Shown here: positions 35,221 to 44,212 of the stretch, one piece after another
How positions within the stretch are numbered: the first letter of the stretch is position 1
Layout: each line of letters begins with the position of its first letter
Origin: a bacterium
GTDB lineage: Bacteria; Desulfobacterota; Binatia; HRBIN30; CADEER01
Length of the DNA stretch: 64,000 bases
Assembly: GCA_030430165.1 (NCBI GenBank)
Contig: JAUIGL010000006.1
Span: 69,412 to 133,411, forward strand
Direction of reading: 5' to 3'
Notes under the pieces: model-generated
The model's database searches: none
Told to the model about the DNA's origin: nothing
The model's input: the letters and a program-made list of their open reading frames with translations, nothing else
Position numbers and translations under genes: made by a program

Positions 35221-37230
35221 CTTTTTTCCGTCAGCCCTCGGTATCGAGTGCGCCGCTTCGAGCCAGCGCGCCGGGCTGGCGTCGGCTGGCATACGCCAAT
35301 CGCCGCGCGGTGACAGCGAGCCGCCCGAGCCGACCTTGGGTCCGTCCGGCAGACAGTCGCGTTTGAACTGGCTGGCGAAGAAGCGCTCGATGAAGACGAT
35401 CAGCCAGCGGCGGATCGCTTGCAGGTCGTAGACGCCGGCGAAACCGTGCAACGCCATTCGCGCGATGCGCACCGGGTCCGAGCCGAAGCGCAGGAAGTGG
35501 TAGAGAAAGAAATCGTGCAGCTCGTACGGGCCCACCGCTTCTTCCGACAGCTGGGTGATCTCGCCGCCCTCGCCGGGCCGCTTGAGCTCCGGTGAGATCG
35601 GCGTGGCGAGGATGTCCTCCAGCACTCGGCGCAGCTCGGCGTCGTCGGCGAAAACGGTGTCGGCCGACCAGCGGATGACGTAGGTGATCAAAGTCTTGGG
35701 CACGCCGGCGTTGACTCCGTAGTGCGACATGTGGTCGCCGCCGTACGTACACCAGCCGAGAGCCAGCTCGGAGAGGTCGCCGGTGCCGAGGTCGATCCCG
35801 TCGTGGCGCGACGCCATCGCAAACAAGAGGAATTTGCGGGTCCATGCCTGCACGTTCTCGAAGGTGCGATCCTCGATCGCGCTCGGATGATCGATGATGC
35901 GGAAGATGTCCTCGCTGACCTCGCCGATCGGCAGCTCGAAGAAGCGAGCCCCCATCGCCCCGGCGAGAGCGCGCGCGTTGTCGCGAGTGCGCTCGGTCGT
36001 GCCGAGCCCGGGCATGGTGATCGCAACGACGCGCTCGCGGTCGAGCCCGAGCAGATCGACGGCGCGCGCCGCGACCAGCAGAGCGTGCGTCGAATCCTGG
36101 CCGCCCGACACGCCGACCACCACCCGCCTGCTCTCGGCCGGGAGCTGTTGCAGCCGTCGCGCCAGCGACGTTGCCTGGATCGAGAACACCTCGCGGCACC
36201 GCTCGTCACGGCGCGCCGGATCGGCGGGCACGAACGGATGCGGATCGACCGAGCGGCGAAGCTCGGCGAACACTGCCGCCGCGCGCGAGTCGCGGGCTTC
36301 GCCGAACTCGACGCTGCGCAGCTGCGGGTCGAACGCGCGCGCATTGTCCGAGAACGAAGTCTGGCGCGAGCGATCCTGCGCCAGCGCCCGCAGGTCGACG
36401 TCGGCGACGACGGTATCGCCGGTCAGCGAAAAGCGCTCCGTCGCCCCGAGCAACACGCCGCGCTCGGCAATCAAGCCCTCGCCGTCCCAAGCGAGGTCGG
36501 AGGTGGACTCGCCGTAGCCGGCGGCGCTGTACAGCTGCACCGCGAGGTTGCGGGCCGACGAACCGGTCACCAGCGAACGACGGTACTCCGACTTGGCAAC
36601 GGTCACGTTCGACGCCGACAGATTGGCGAGCACGGTCGCGCCGCCCAGGGCGGCCAGCGAGCTCGGCGGTACCGGAACCCAGAGGTCTTCGCAGATCTCG
36701 GTGTGCACGCGGAAGCCCTCGAGGTGGCGCGCCTCGAGCACGATATCGGAGCCGAAAGGCACGCGAGCGCCGAGCAGCTCGACGTCGCGGCGGCGCGTCG
36801 CCGCCGCCGGGCTGAACCAACGCGCCTCGTAGAACTCGCGATAGGTCGGCAGGTAGCTCTTCGGCGTCACCGCCAGCAGCTGCCCGCGGTAGAGACTGAA
36901 GGCACAGTTGAAGAGAGCGCCGTCGACCGCGAGCGGCCCGCCGACGCTCACCAACATGTTCCAGCCGGCGGTCTCGGAGGCGACCTGGCCGAGAGCGTCG
37001 CGCACGGCGCTGCGCAGGACGTCGTCGCCGAACAGATCGCCGCAGGTGTAGGCGCTGAGACCGAGCTCCGGGCAGACGGCGTAGTGCGCCCCTCGCTCGT
37101 GGGCGAGGCGCAGCTGCTCCAGGTGCAGCTCCGCGTTGGCGGCGGGATCGGCGACGCGGACCCGCGGCACACACACGGCAACGCGGGCGAAGCCGTGTCG
37201 CCGCACGTCGGTAAACTGTTGCGGAGTCAT
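35200..37230 (-). CDS. nadE: Glutamine-dependent NAD+ synthetase
   Basis: A 676-residue two-domain enzyme. The N-terminal nitrilase-type glutaminase has E55 (CPELGLSAY), K124 (VTPKSYLPTYREFYE) and nucleophile C180 (HTEICEDLW). The C-terminal synthetase has the PP-loop SGGQDST and GTGDLSELALGWCTYGGDHMSHYGVN. It makes NAD+ from deamido-NAD+, ATP and glutamine. The last residues (KKLAADER) and the stop are encoded by the right outer arm of the palindromic repeat at 35064-35220, so the gene's 3' end appears to derive from the repeat. Confidence 0.95.
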   Translation of the reverse strand: MTPQQFTDVRRHGFARVAVCVPRVRVADPAANAELHLEQLRLAHERGAHYAVCPELGLSAYTCGDLFGDDVLRSAVRDALGQVASETAGWNMLVSVGGPLAVDGALFNCAFSLYRGQLLAVTPKSYLPTYREFYEARWFSPAAATRRRDVELLGARVPFGSDIVLEARHLEGFRVHTEICEDLWVPVPPSSLAALGGATVLANLSASNVTVAKSEYRRSLVTGSSARNLAVQLYSAAGYGESTSDLAWDGEGLIAERGVLLGATERFSLTGDTVVADVDLRALAQDRSRQTSFSDNARAFDPQLRSVEFGEARDSRAAAVFAELRRSVDPHPFVPADPARRDERCREVFSIQATSLARRLQQLPAESRRVVVGVSGGQDSTHALLVAARAVDLLGLDRERVVAITMPGLGTTERTRDNARALAGAMGARFFELPIGEVSEDIFRIIDHPSAIEDRTFENVQAWTRKFLLFAMASRHDGIDLGTGDLSELALGWCTYGGDHMSHYGVNAGVPKTLITYVIRWSADTVFADDAELRRVLEDILATPISPELKRPGEGGEITQLSEEAVGPYELHDFFLYHFLRFGSDPVRIARMALHGFAGVYDLQAIRRWLIVFIERFFASQFKRDCLPDGPKVGSGGSLSPRGDWRMPADASPARWLEAAHSIPRADGKKLAADER

Positions 37231-37436
37231 CGCGGTGCCGGTCCGAGCGAATACAGCATTCTACCCCAAAAAAGGAATTTCTGTATCATACACGCCCCTG
37301 GCCGGCGGTAAACGGCGCTCCACTACGGGTTCCACGGACGGCGAATTCGTTCACAGATATTTGCGCGTCTAGATGTCGACCCCGGGGTGACATCACAATC
37401 CCGACCGTGTAATTCGCCCGATGGGTAGGAAAGAAT

Positions 37437-37670
37437 ATGGGCGTAGTCATCGACCTGGCATCTAGAAGAATCCGGAACCAGCGCGGTCGCACCGCGGGCC
37501 ACGGCCGGCGCAGCATCGACTGCCGCCACTGCGGTGAGAATCACCCGGTGGTGCGCCTGGCGGGCGGCGAAGAGCGCTGCGTCACCGCTTTCTTCGACGG
37601 CAACAACTGGTTCTGCAAGAACCGGGGTTGCCGGGAAGCCTGGCTCAAGCCGCGATCTTCGAACCAGTAG
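37437..37670 (+). CDS. Small zinc-ribbon-like protein
   Basis: A 77-residue basic protein of unknown function. The N-terminus is MGVVIDLASRRIRNQRGR. It has a CxxC pair in DCRHCGENHPVVRL and a second pair in WFCKNRGCREAW, with histidines nearby, a pattern that could bind one zinc. It lies 57 bases upstream of the ABC-ATPase-like gene on the same strand and may be co-transcribed with it. Nucleic acid or protein binding is possible. Confidence 0.6.
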   Translation: MGVVIDLASRRIRNQRGRTAGHGRRSIDCRHCGENHPVVRLAGGEERCVTAFFDGNNWFCKNRGCREAWLKPRSSNQ

Positions 37671-37727
37671 CGGCCGACAATCTGCGGTCGCCCCGATGGT
37701 CGACCGTGATAGACTGTGCGATCCACC

Positions 37728-38777
37728 ATGGCGTTCGCACAGCTCGAGAACTGGACCGTCGCGGGGGTCGTAGACGGCGTCGACCTCCGCACCGAGAACG
37801 CGGAGTCGATCGCCATCACCGGCCTGGCTCCGCACCAGGCGACGCGTCTGCTGCGCTCGCTCGCCGGCCTCGAGGCAGCCGAAGCCGGCGAAATCTCGAT
37901 TGATGGCGCCGTCCTCACCGGACTCGCCGGGGACCGCAGCGAGATCGCTCTGGTGCCCGCCGAGCCCGCCCTCTCCCCCCACCTCTCGGTCCTGGAGAAC
38001 ATCGCCCTACCGCTGCGGGCAGCGGGAGCGGCCGAGGACGAGATCCGCGAACGAACCGACGACCTGGCAAAGCTGCTGCGCCTGCGCCGCATCGCCGCCC
38101 CTCGATTGGCCGAGCTCTGCGCCGCCGATCGGCTGCGCGTCGCACTCGGCCGCGCCCTCGCCCGTCGGCCGCAGGTGCTGGTTCTCGACGACCCGCTGGC
38201 CGGCCTCCGCGACAACGATCGCTTCGAGCTGCGGCTGCTGCTGCGTCGTATCCAGCGCGAGCTGGCGCTGGTCGTGCTGTTCGCATCAGCGAGCTCTGCC
38301 GAGGCGATGGCCATCGCCGACCGAATCCTGCACATCGCCGGCGGCCGGGTCCAGCAGTGCGACACGCCGCTCCACGTCTACTCCAATCCGGCTAGCCGCT
38401 CGGCCGCCCGCGCCCTCGGCACCCCCGAGATCAATCTCCTCGCTGCCCACTACGACGGCTACCTCTTGCGCATCGGCGATCAACTGCTCGAGGCCCCCGG
38501 ATTGATCCGGACGGCGGCCAGCTTCGGCGACGTGGAGCTCGGGATTCGCCCGGAAAGCTTCGACGTCGCCGGGTCGCCCCGCGACAGCGTCGTTGCCATC
38601 CTCGATCCGAGCTCGAACCAGTTCCTCGGCTCGCACTCGCTCGTGCACGGCAGCGTAGCCTCGCGTCCGGTGACCGTCTTCGTCGCCGGCCACCCGGTCG
38701 AAGTCCCCCGCCGCGCATACGCCTCCCTGCCCAGCCTGCTCTGCTTCTGCCCGCGCTCGGGCGACCGCCTGCGCTGA
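37728..38777 (+). CDS. ABC ATPase-like protein with degenerate catalytic motifs (MalK/PotA-type fold)
   Basis: A 349-residue protein that aligns by eye to sugar/polyamine-type ABC ATPases over its whole length, including the VYSNPASRSAARALGTPEIN linker and a TOBE-like end (LGIRPESFDV). Almost every catalytic motif is altered. Walker A is GLAPHQAT (32-39), with no GK[ST]. The Q-loop is LVPAEPALSP, with Ala for Gln. The signature is LCAAD for LSGGQ (130-134). Walker B is VLVLDDP, with Asp for Glu at 155. The switch histidine is Ala188 (FASASSAEAM). ATP hydrolysis is therefore unlikely. The frame is intact and no permease gene is adjacent. Confidence 0.85.
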   Translation: MAFAQLENWTVAGVVDGVDLRTENAESIAITGLAPHQATRLLRSLAGLEAAEAGEISIDGAVLTGLAGDRSEIALVPAEPALSPHLSVLENIALPLRAAGAAEDEIRERTDDLAKLLRLRRIAAPRLAELCAADRLRVALGRALARRPQVLVLDDPLAGLRDNDRFELRLLLRRIQRELALVVLFASASSAEAMAIADRILHIAGGRVQQCDTPLHVYSNPASRSAARALGTPEINLLAAHYDGYLLRIGDQLLEAPGLIRTAASFGDVELGIRPESFDVAGSPRDSVVAILDPSSNQFLGSHSLVHGSVASRPVTVFVAGHPVEVPRRAYASLPSLLCFCPRSGDRLR

Positions 38778-38817
38778 CCGATTTGCAGGCGCCGCGGCGA
38801 ACCCGTAGCGTGAGGTC

Positions 38818-39540
38818 ATGCGCAAGGGTTTGCTGGGAATGATCGCGCTCGCCGTCTATGCCGCAGCGAGCGCAAGCCAACCGTGCGGCGCTGCGGACGT
38901 CCCGCCACCGTCGATTACCGTCCAGGGCAGCGGCGAAGCCCGTGCCGAGACCGACCTGGCAATCCTCGGCTTCGGAGTCGAGACCGCCGCCGCGGAAGCG
39001 GGCACGGCGATCTCCGACAACGCCGCGCGCAGCACCGCCGTCGCCGCCGCGCTCAAAAAGGAGCTCGACGAGCGCGCCACCGTATCGACGACCCAGTATC
39101 GCCTCGATCCGGTGTACGACCACAGACGAGATCGCGATCCCGGTGAGCCGCCGACGATCACCGGCTACGTCGCCCGCAACGAGGTGCGCGTCGAAACCAA
39201 GCAACTCGACGCCATCGGCAAGCTCATCGACGCCGCCACCAGTGCCGGCGCCAACCGGGTGAACGGCCTCTCCTTCGCGCTCTCCGAAGAGGGGGAGCCG
39301 CGCCGCCGAGCTCTCGCCAGCGCCACCCGCAACGCCCGCGAGCGCGCCGCGGTGATCGCCCAGTCACTCGGCGTGAAACTGGGAGCAGTGCTTCAGGCGA
39401 CGACCTCGGGACACGGGCCGAGCCCACTGCGCTCGTTCCAGGCCGGGGCGATGGCAATGGAGGCACGGCAGGCGACTCCGATCGACCCGGGCGATATCCG
39501 GATCCACGAGACGGTGCACGTCACCTTTGCGGTCGAGTAA
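38818..39540 (+). CDS. SIMPL-domain (DUF541) periplasmic protein
   Basis: A 240-residue exported protein with a signal peptide (MRKGLLGMIALAVYAAASA). The SIMPL/DUF541 domain follows: ITVQGSGEARAETDLAILGFGVE, TTQYRLDPVYDHRR with ITGYVARNEVRVET, and a YGGTS-region equivalent near TSGHGPSPL. The closing strand is VHVTFAVE. The family is associated with oxidative-stress tolerance and cell-envelope proteins, but its biochemistry is unknown. It is convergent with plsC (11-base gap). Confidence 0.88.
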   Translation: MRKGLLGMIALAVYAAASASQPCGAADVPPPSITVQGSGEARAETDLAILGFGVETAAAEAGTAISDNAARSTAVAAALKKELDERATVSTTQYRLDPVYDHRRDRDPGEPPTITGYVARNEVRVETKQLDAIGKLIDAATSAGANRVNGLSFALSEEGEPRRRALASATRNARERAAVIAQSLGVKLGAVLQATTSGHGPSPLRSFQAGAMAMEARQATPIDPGDIRIHETVHVTFAVE

Positions 39541-39551
39541 GCGGCCAGCCA

Positions 39552-40379
39552 TCAAGCGGCGGAACGTTCGGACTCCCGCCGGCTGAGCGCCTCGCCGATC
39601 ACCACCCGGGTTTGCTCGCGCAGGGTCTCCACCAGCGCCGGCCGGTCTGCCTCCGCCCACGCGTGCGGGACCTCGATCGGAGCGCAGAAGTCGACCTGAA
39701 CCTCGCTGCCGGGGTTGAGGTTCCACCACGCACGGCGCGCCAGCGCCGTATGCGCACCGCCGATCGCAGTCGGCAGGAGAGGCAGCTGGTTGGCCAGGGC
39801 GAAGTGAAACGCGCCTTTCTTGAACGGCAGGAGCTCGCCGTCGGGCGAGCGCGTTCCCTCGACGAAAAAGATCACCTGCCCGCGAATCGTCTCCACGTGT
39901 GCTGCTGAGATCGATTCGATCGCCTTATCGCGGTTGCCGCGGTCGACCAGGATCTGGCCGGATGGGCGCAACGCCCAGCCGACGACCGGCCACTTTTCCA
40001 GCTCGCGTTTGGCGACGAAGCGAACCGGCACCGGCACCGCGCTGATCAGGGCGAAGATATCGAAGACGCTGGTGTGATTCGCGCAGATCACATGCGTCCG
40101 CTTCCAGTCGACCTGGACCTGCTCACGGGCGCGGAACGACATCCTGGTGAGAACGAAGATGCCGCGCGCCCACAGATCGCGAGACACCAGCTCGAAGGTA
40201 TCGAGGTTGCGGTCGACCATTCGGTCGAGCATCTCGCGGCGTCCGAAGACCCAGCAGACGAGCCCGAATACGTAGCGAGCGTAGGCGATGACCACGAAGG
40301 GCCCGCCCACCACCACGGTCCAGACCAAACTGATCAGGACTCGGATCCAGCTCTCGATGATTTGCAGAGGTCTACGCAC
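39552..40379 (-). CDS. plsC: 1-acylglycerol-3-phosphate acyltransferase (PlsC family)
   Basis: A 275-residue membrane acyltransferase. A hydrophobic N-terminus (~8-35) anchors it. The catalytic HX4D motif is NHTSVFD, followed by VRFVAKRELEKWPVVGWAL, the EGTRS motif in FFVEGTRSPDGEL and PLLPTAIGGA. It should acylate lysophosphatidic acid to phosphatidic acid. I chose the GTG at 40379 (VRRPLQIIESW), downstream of GAGGAAGG. A much longer in-frame opening runs antisense-like through argC and is not coding. It is downstream of argC on the same strand. Confidence 0.92.
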   Translation of the reverse strand: MRRPLQIIESWIRVLISLVWTVVVGGPFVVIAYARYVFGLVCWVFGRREMLDRMVDRNLDTFELVSRDLWARGIFVLTRMSFRAREQVQVDWKRTHVICANHTSVFDIFALISAVPVPVRFVAKRELEKWPVVGWALRPSGQILVDRGNRDKAIESISAAHVETIRGQVIFFVEGTRSPDGELLPFKKGAFHFALANQLPLLPTAIGGAHTALARRAWWNLNPGSEVQVDFCAPIEVPHAWAEADRPALVETLREQTRVVIGEALSRRESERSAA

Positions 40380-40510
40380 CAGAACCGCCCCACAACGACC
40401 TTCCTCAACCTGCCGCAGCCCCTGCGGCAATGCAAATCGGGGGTTCGAGAGCTTGCGGCTCTCCCCCGCCCGCAACCGCGGACCCGGCTCGGCCCGGACC
40501 GCCGCCGAAC

Positions 40511-41566
40511 CTACGGATGCAGCCCGCGCCCGGCGATGCCGCTGCGCTCGTCGATCCCGAGCATGCAGTTCATGTTCTGGATCGCCGACGAAGCGGCGCC
40601 CTTGCCGAGGTTGTCGAGCGCGCCGATGGCGACGATCCGGCCCCGTTTTGGGTCCGCGTCGATGCCGATCTGCACGTAGTTCGAGCCGGCCAGATAGGCG
40701 ACACTGGGATACGGCAGGTACTGCCAGGACACCGCCGGGTCGATCGCTCGCGTCAGCACGTCGACGAAGGGTTCCGCGGCATAGAACTCGGTGTACAGCT
40801 CGAGCAGCTCGGCGCGATCGACCGGACGCGTCGCGAAGCCGGTACACACCGACAGGATGCCGCGGGTGAACGGACAGAAGACCGGCGTGAAGTGCACACG
40901 CACCGGGCCGTCGGCGAGCGCGCTCAGCTCCTGCTCCACCTCGTAGGTGTGGCGGTGGTCGACGACGTTGTACGGAATCGCGGAGTTGGCAATCTCGCTG
41001 TGATGGCTCTGCAGCTTCGGCTCCGCACCGGCGCCGGAGGTACCGGTCAGACCGTTGACCACCAGCCGGTCGAGCTCGACCCAGCCGGCGCGCACCAGCG
41101 GCGCCAGGGTGAGGATCGTCGTGTAGGCAAAGCACCCCGGATTCGCCACCAACCTCGCGCCCGCGACCTGGTCGCGCCGTAGCTCCGTCGCTCCGTAGGG
41201 CGCCTCCTCGACGAGATCCCACGAGGAATGCTCGGCGCCGTAGACCTGCTCGAACAGAGCCCGGTCCTTGAGGCGGAAATCCGAGCCGATGTCGACGACC
41301 TTGCAGCCGCGGTCGAGGTAGGTCTGGGCTCGGGTCATCGACTCGCGCGACGGCATGCAGAGGAAGACGACGTCGCACTCGCCCGCCTCCTCCTCGCGCA
41401 CGAAGCGCAGCCCGGAGCCGACCAGGTTGCGATGTACCGCCTCGAGGTCCTTGTCGGCGCGCGACGTCACCCAGGCGATCTCCGCCTGCGGATGTCCGAG
41501 CAGCAACCGGATGAGCTCACCCCCGGAATACCCGGAGCCTCCGACGATACCGACTTTGATGGTCAT
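40511..41566 (-). CDS. argC: N-acetyl-gamma-glutamyl-phosphate reductase
   Basis: A 351-residue NADPH-dependent enzyme of arginine synthesis. The Rossmann motif is VGIVGGSGYSGGELIRLLLGHP, and the catalytic cysteine is in LVANPGCFAYTTILTLAPL. The family sequences VNGLTGTSGAGAEPK and a conserved histidine in VHFTPVFCPFTRGIL are present. The ATG at 41566 follows GGAAGGGG. No other arg gene is adjacent; plsC follows after 131 bases. Confidence 0.96.
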   Translation of the reverse strand: MTIKVGIVGGSGYSGGELIRLLLGHPQAEIAWVTSRADKDLEAVHRNLVGSGLRFVREEEAGECDVVFLCMPSRESMTRAQTYLDRGCKVVDIGSDFRLKDRALFEQVYGAEHSSWDLVEEAPYGATELRRDQVAGARLVANPGCFAYTTILTLAPLVRAGWVELDRLVVNGLTGTSGAGAEPKLQSHHSEIANSAIPYNVVDHRHTYEVEQELSALADGPVRVHFTPVFCPFTRGILSVCTGFATRPVDRAELLELYTEFYAAEPFVDVLTRAIDPAVSWQYLPYPSVAYLAGSNYVQIGIDADPKRGRIVAIGALDNLGKGAASSAIQNMNCMLGIDERSGIAGRGLHP

Positions 41567-41771
41567 GGCACCCCTTCCCAGCTCGCATAGCGTAGACCAG
41601 TCTGCAGCAAACTCAATCCCGCTCGCTTCCACGATCCTGGTTTCGCCCGATCGACTCGCCACGATCGTGGCATTTGCGCCGCATCTCTGTTAGCTCAGCC
41701 GACGTGCGGACGCCGACGGAACGCATCGCACGCGATGCGCGGGCGGCGACTCGACCACCTGGAGGGGCTTG

Positions 41772-43106
41772 ATGGCGCAGAGAGCGAGAGAGCAATGGGG
41801 CAGCGGCTTCGGCTTCCTGATGGCTGCGATCGGCTCCGCGGTCGGCCTCGGCAACATGTGGCGGTTCTCCTATCTCGCCGCCGAGCACGGCGGCGCCGCC
41901 TTCGTGATTCTCTACGTGCTGATGATCTTCCTGGTCGGCTTTCCCGTGTTGCTCGCCGAGCTCGCCATCGGTCGCGGCGCGGCGCGCGGCCCGGTACAGG
42001 CCCTCGGCTTCTACGGGGGGCGCTGGTGGAAGGCGCTCGGCGCGCTGTTCGTCGGCGCCGGCTTCCTCATCGCGTCGTATTATTCGGTGATCGCCGGCTG
42101 GACCCTGCGCTACACCCTGGAGGGCATCGCGCTCGGCTTTGCCGCCGACCCGGCGGCGCACTTTGCCGAGGTGTCGACCGGCTACGATGCTCTCGTCTGG
42201 CACCTCCTGTTCATGGCGGGCTCGCTGTGGATCGTCGCCAACGGCATCACCTTCGGGATCGAGCGAACCGCAAGCCTGGTCATGCCGCTGCTGTTCCTCG
42301 TCGTGTGCGGGCTCGCCGTCTACGCGTCGACGCTGCCCGGCTCCGAGGGCGGCTACCGCTACTACCTCAACAGCGACGACTACGCCTCGATCTTCTCGCG
42401 AGAGGTCCTCGCCGAGGCGGCAGGACAGGCCTTCTTCAGCCTCAGCCTCGGCATGGGGGCGATGCTCACCTACGCCAGCTACCTGAAGCGGACCACCAAT
42501 CTACCGGCCCAGGCGGTGATCGTCTCGCTTGCCGACTTCGCCATCGCATTCGTTGCCGGACTGGTCGTCTTCCCGCTGCTTTTCGCCCTCGGCCTGCAAG
42601 AGGAGGTGGGAGCCAGCACGCTCGGCGCCCTCTTCATCACGCTCCCCAAAGCGTTCGTCGGTCTCGGCATCGGCGGCAGGATCGTCGGCTCGCTGTTCTT
42701 CGCCGCGCTGGTCGTCGGCGCCCTCACCTCGCTCATCTCGCTGCTCGAGGTGGTGGTCGCATCGACCGTCGACATCGTCGGCTGGGATCGCCGACGCTCG
42801 ACGATTTGGACCGGAATCGCCGCTGCCCTGTTCGGCGTCCCTGCCGCCCTGAGCCTCGACGCGCTCGACGTCATGGATCAGGTGGCGACCAACTTCTTCC
42901 TGATGGGCGGCGGCCTGGCACTCGCTCTCTTCACCGGCTGGGTGATGCGCGAGCCCGAGGTCGAGGTCGCCGCTGGCGCCGGTCGCTACCGCTGGCTGCG
43001 GCTCTGGATCCAGGCCCTGCGCTACGCGGTGCCGCTGATCCTGGCGTTCATCATGATCGGCACCGTCCCCAAGACGATCGCCGCGATCAGCGCCCTGTTC
43101 GAGTAG
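41772..43106 (+). CDS. Sodium-dependent transporter (NSS/SNF family)
   Basis: A 444-residue inner-membrane symporter of the LeuT-fold NSS family. The signature in TM1-2 is GSAVGLGNMWRFSYLAAEHGG, followed by AAFVILYVLMIFLVGFPVLLAELAIGR. AFFSLSLGMGAMLTYASYLK marks the TM6 unwound region. Bacterial members take up amino acids such as leucine, tyrosine or tryptophan with Na+. The substrate cannot be read from sequence. The ATG at 41772 follows GGAGGGG. Confidence 0.93.
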   Translation: MAQRAREQWGSGFGFLMAAIGSAVGLGNMWRFSYLAAEHGGAAFVILYVLMIFLVGFPVLLAELAIGRGAARGPVQALGFYGGRWWKALGALFVGAGFLIASYYSVIAGWTLRYTLEGIALGFAADPAAHFAEVSTGYDALVWHLLFMAGSLWIVANGITFGIERTASLVMPLLFLVVCGLAVYASTLPGSEGGYRYYLNSDDYASIFSREVLAEAAGQAFFSLSLGMGAMLTYASYLKRTTNLPAQAVIVSLADFAIAFVAGLVVFPLLFALGLQEEVGASTLGALFITLPKAFVGLGIGGRIVGSLFFAALVVGALTSLISLLEVVVASTVDIVGWDRRRSTIWTGIAAALFGVPAALSLDALDVMDQVATNFFLMGGGLALALFTGWVMREPEVEVAAGAGRYRWLRLWIQALRYAVPLILAFIMIGTVPKTIAAISALFE

Positions 43107-43130
43107 GACGCGGATTCGGTCCGCCGGCGC

Positions 43131-43149
43131 AGCGCAACTCGCTTGCGCT
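43131..43149. terminator. Possible bidirectional terminator hairpin
   Basis: AGCGCAA (43131-43137) and TTGCGCT (43143-43149) can pair around a 5-base loop between two convergent genes. There is no clear T-run, so this is weak. Confidence 0.35.
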
Positions 43150-43151
43150 CT

Positions 43152-43577
43152 TCAGTAGACCCACTTGCTCTTGCTGTAGCGAAAGATCTCGGTGACCTCG
43201 GTCGCCTCGATGATTTTCGGCTTGTTGACCAGGGCCTGCGAGCTCGACGTGCCCTTGTGGCGATACTTGAACTCGAGGTACTTGATCGTCCCCACCGGCA
43301 CTTTGGTCTCGGGCTTCAGCTTCGACAGCTTGCATTGGTACTTCGTGTCGTAGCCGACGAAGTCTCCCTCGACGCCTTCGGTGATCGCGCGCCACGCGAT
43401 TTTTTCCTTGTTGTCGCGTTCGCGCTGGGCGAGAAAGCTCATCCACTTCTCGCAAAAAGCGTCGAGTGAGCTCTGCAACTCGCGCTCGCGATCGACCCCG
43501 GTGGCCATACCCTGGCCGACCACGCACCCCACGAGCAACGCCACCAAACATCCAAAACGCAGGCTAACCATCAGCAT
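43152..43577 (-). CDS. Hypothetical exported protein, possible lipoprotein
   Basis: A ~141-residue protein of unknown function. The N-terminus MLMVSLRFGCLVALLVGCVVGQG is a signal segment and LVGC could be a lipobox. The mature part is hydrophilic and Lys-rich, with YDTKYQCKLSKLKPETKVPVGTIKYLEFKYRHKG, a beta-strand-like pattern that could be a small barrel or NTF2-like fold. The start could be GTG 43583 or ATG 43577; GGGGAGGA precedes both. It is convergent with the NSS transporter and divergent from the exosortase. Confidence 0.65.
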   Translation of the reverse strand: MLMVSLRFGCLVALLVGCVVGQGMATGVDRERELQSSLDAFCEKWMSFLAQRERDNKEKIAWRAITEGVEGDFVGYDTKYQCKLSKLKPETKVPVGTIKYLEFKYRHKGTSSSQALVNKPKIIEATEVTEIFRYSKSKWVY

Positions 43578-43729
43578 TTTCACGACAATCCTCCCCACCG
43601 GCCGCTTGGGAAATTGGTCGAGCGCACCCGCAAAGCACGTGTGAAACTACGCTGGCACCCGGGCCGGGTCAACTGGAGATCGCCCGGGTTGCCCTATCCA
43701 GGCGCGTCCCCTACTGAAGGTGTCCACCG

Positions 43730-44212
43730 ATGCCAGGTCTCACTTCCGCGCAATCGTTCGGCGCCCGCTTCTTCGCCTTCCTCGTCGGCGCCGCCGTGCT
43801 GGCCTGGGCAGTGGCGCTGCCAAATCGGCTGGGCACCGTCCAGGCGGCTCTCGCCCACTGCGCCGCCTGGCTGGCCTCGGCTGCCGGCAGCAGCAACCGC
43901 ATCCTCAACGACACCATCTTCGTCGAGGGGCTCACCATCCACATCAACTACGAGTGCACCGGCGCCTACGTCCTGATCATCTTGCTGACCTTCCTGGTCG
44001 CCTATCCCGCCGGCTGGCGCCAGCGGCTCGCCGGCGCGGCAGTAGGGGTGCCGCTGCTCACCGCGGTCAACGTCGTCCGCATCGCCGTGTTGGTGCGCGT
44101 CGCCGAGCTCCGCCCCGACCTCTTCGCCCACTTCCACGAGTACGTCTGGCAAGGTGTGTTCCTGGTCCTGGTGATCGCCTACGCGATGAAGTGGGTCGAG
44201 TACGTGAAATGA
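43730..44212 (+). CDS. Exosortase (exosortase/archaeosortase family, XrtH-like)
   Basis: A 160-residue integral membrane protein. The catalytic triad of the family is visible: C76 in NYECTGAYVL, R117 in AVNVVRIAVL and H136 in HFHEYVWQ. At ~160 residues it matches the short, single-domain forms such as XrtH rather than the long EpsH forms. Exosortases cleave C-terminal PEP-CTERM or IPTL-type sorting tails and probably attach the proteins to the envelope. The next gene overlaps by 4 bases. No protein in this window carries an obvious sorting tail. The exact subtype is inferred from length and context. Confidence 0.85.
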   Translation: MPGLTSAQSFGARFFAFLVGAAVLAWAVALPNRLGTVQAALAHCAAWLASAAGSSNRILNDTIFVEGLTIHINYECTGAYVLIILLTFLVAYPAGWRQRLAGAAVGVPLLTAVNVVRIAVLVRVAELRPDLFAHFHEYVWQGVFLVLVIAYAMKWVEYVK

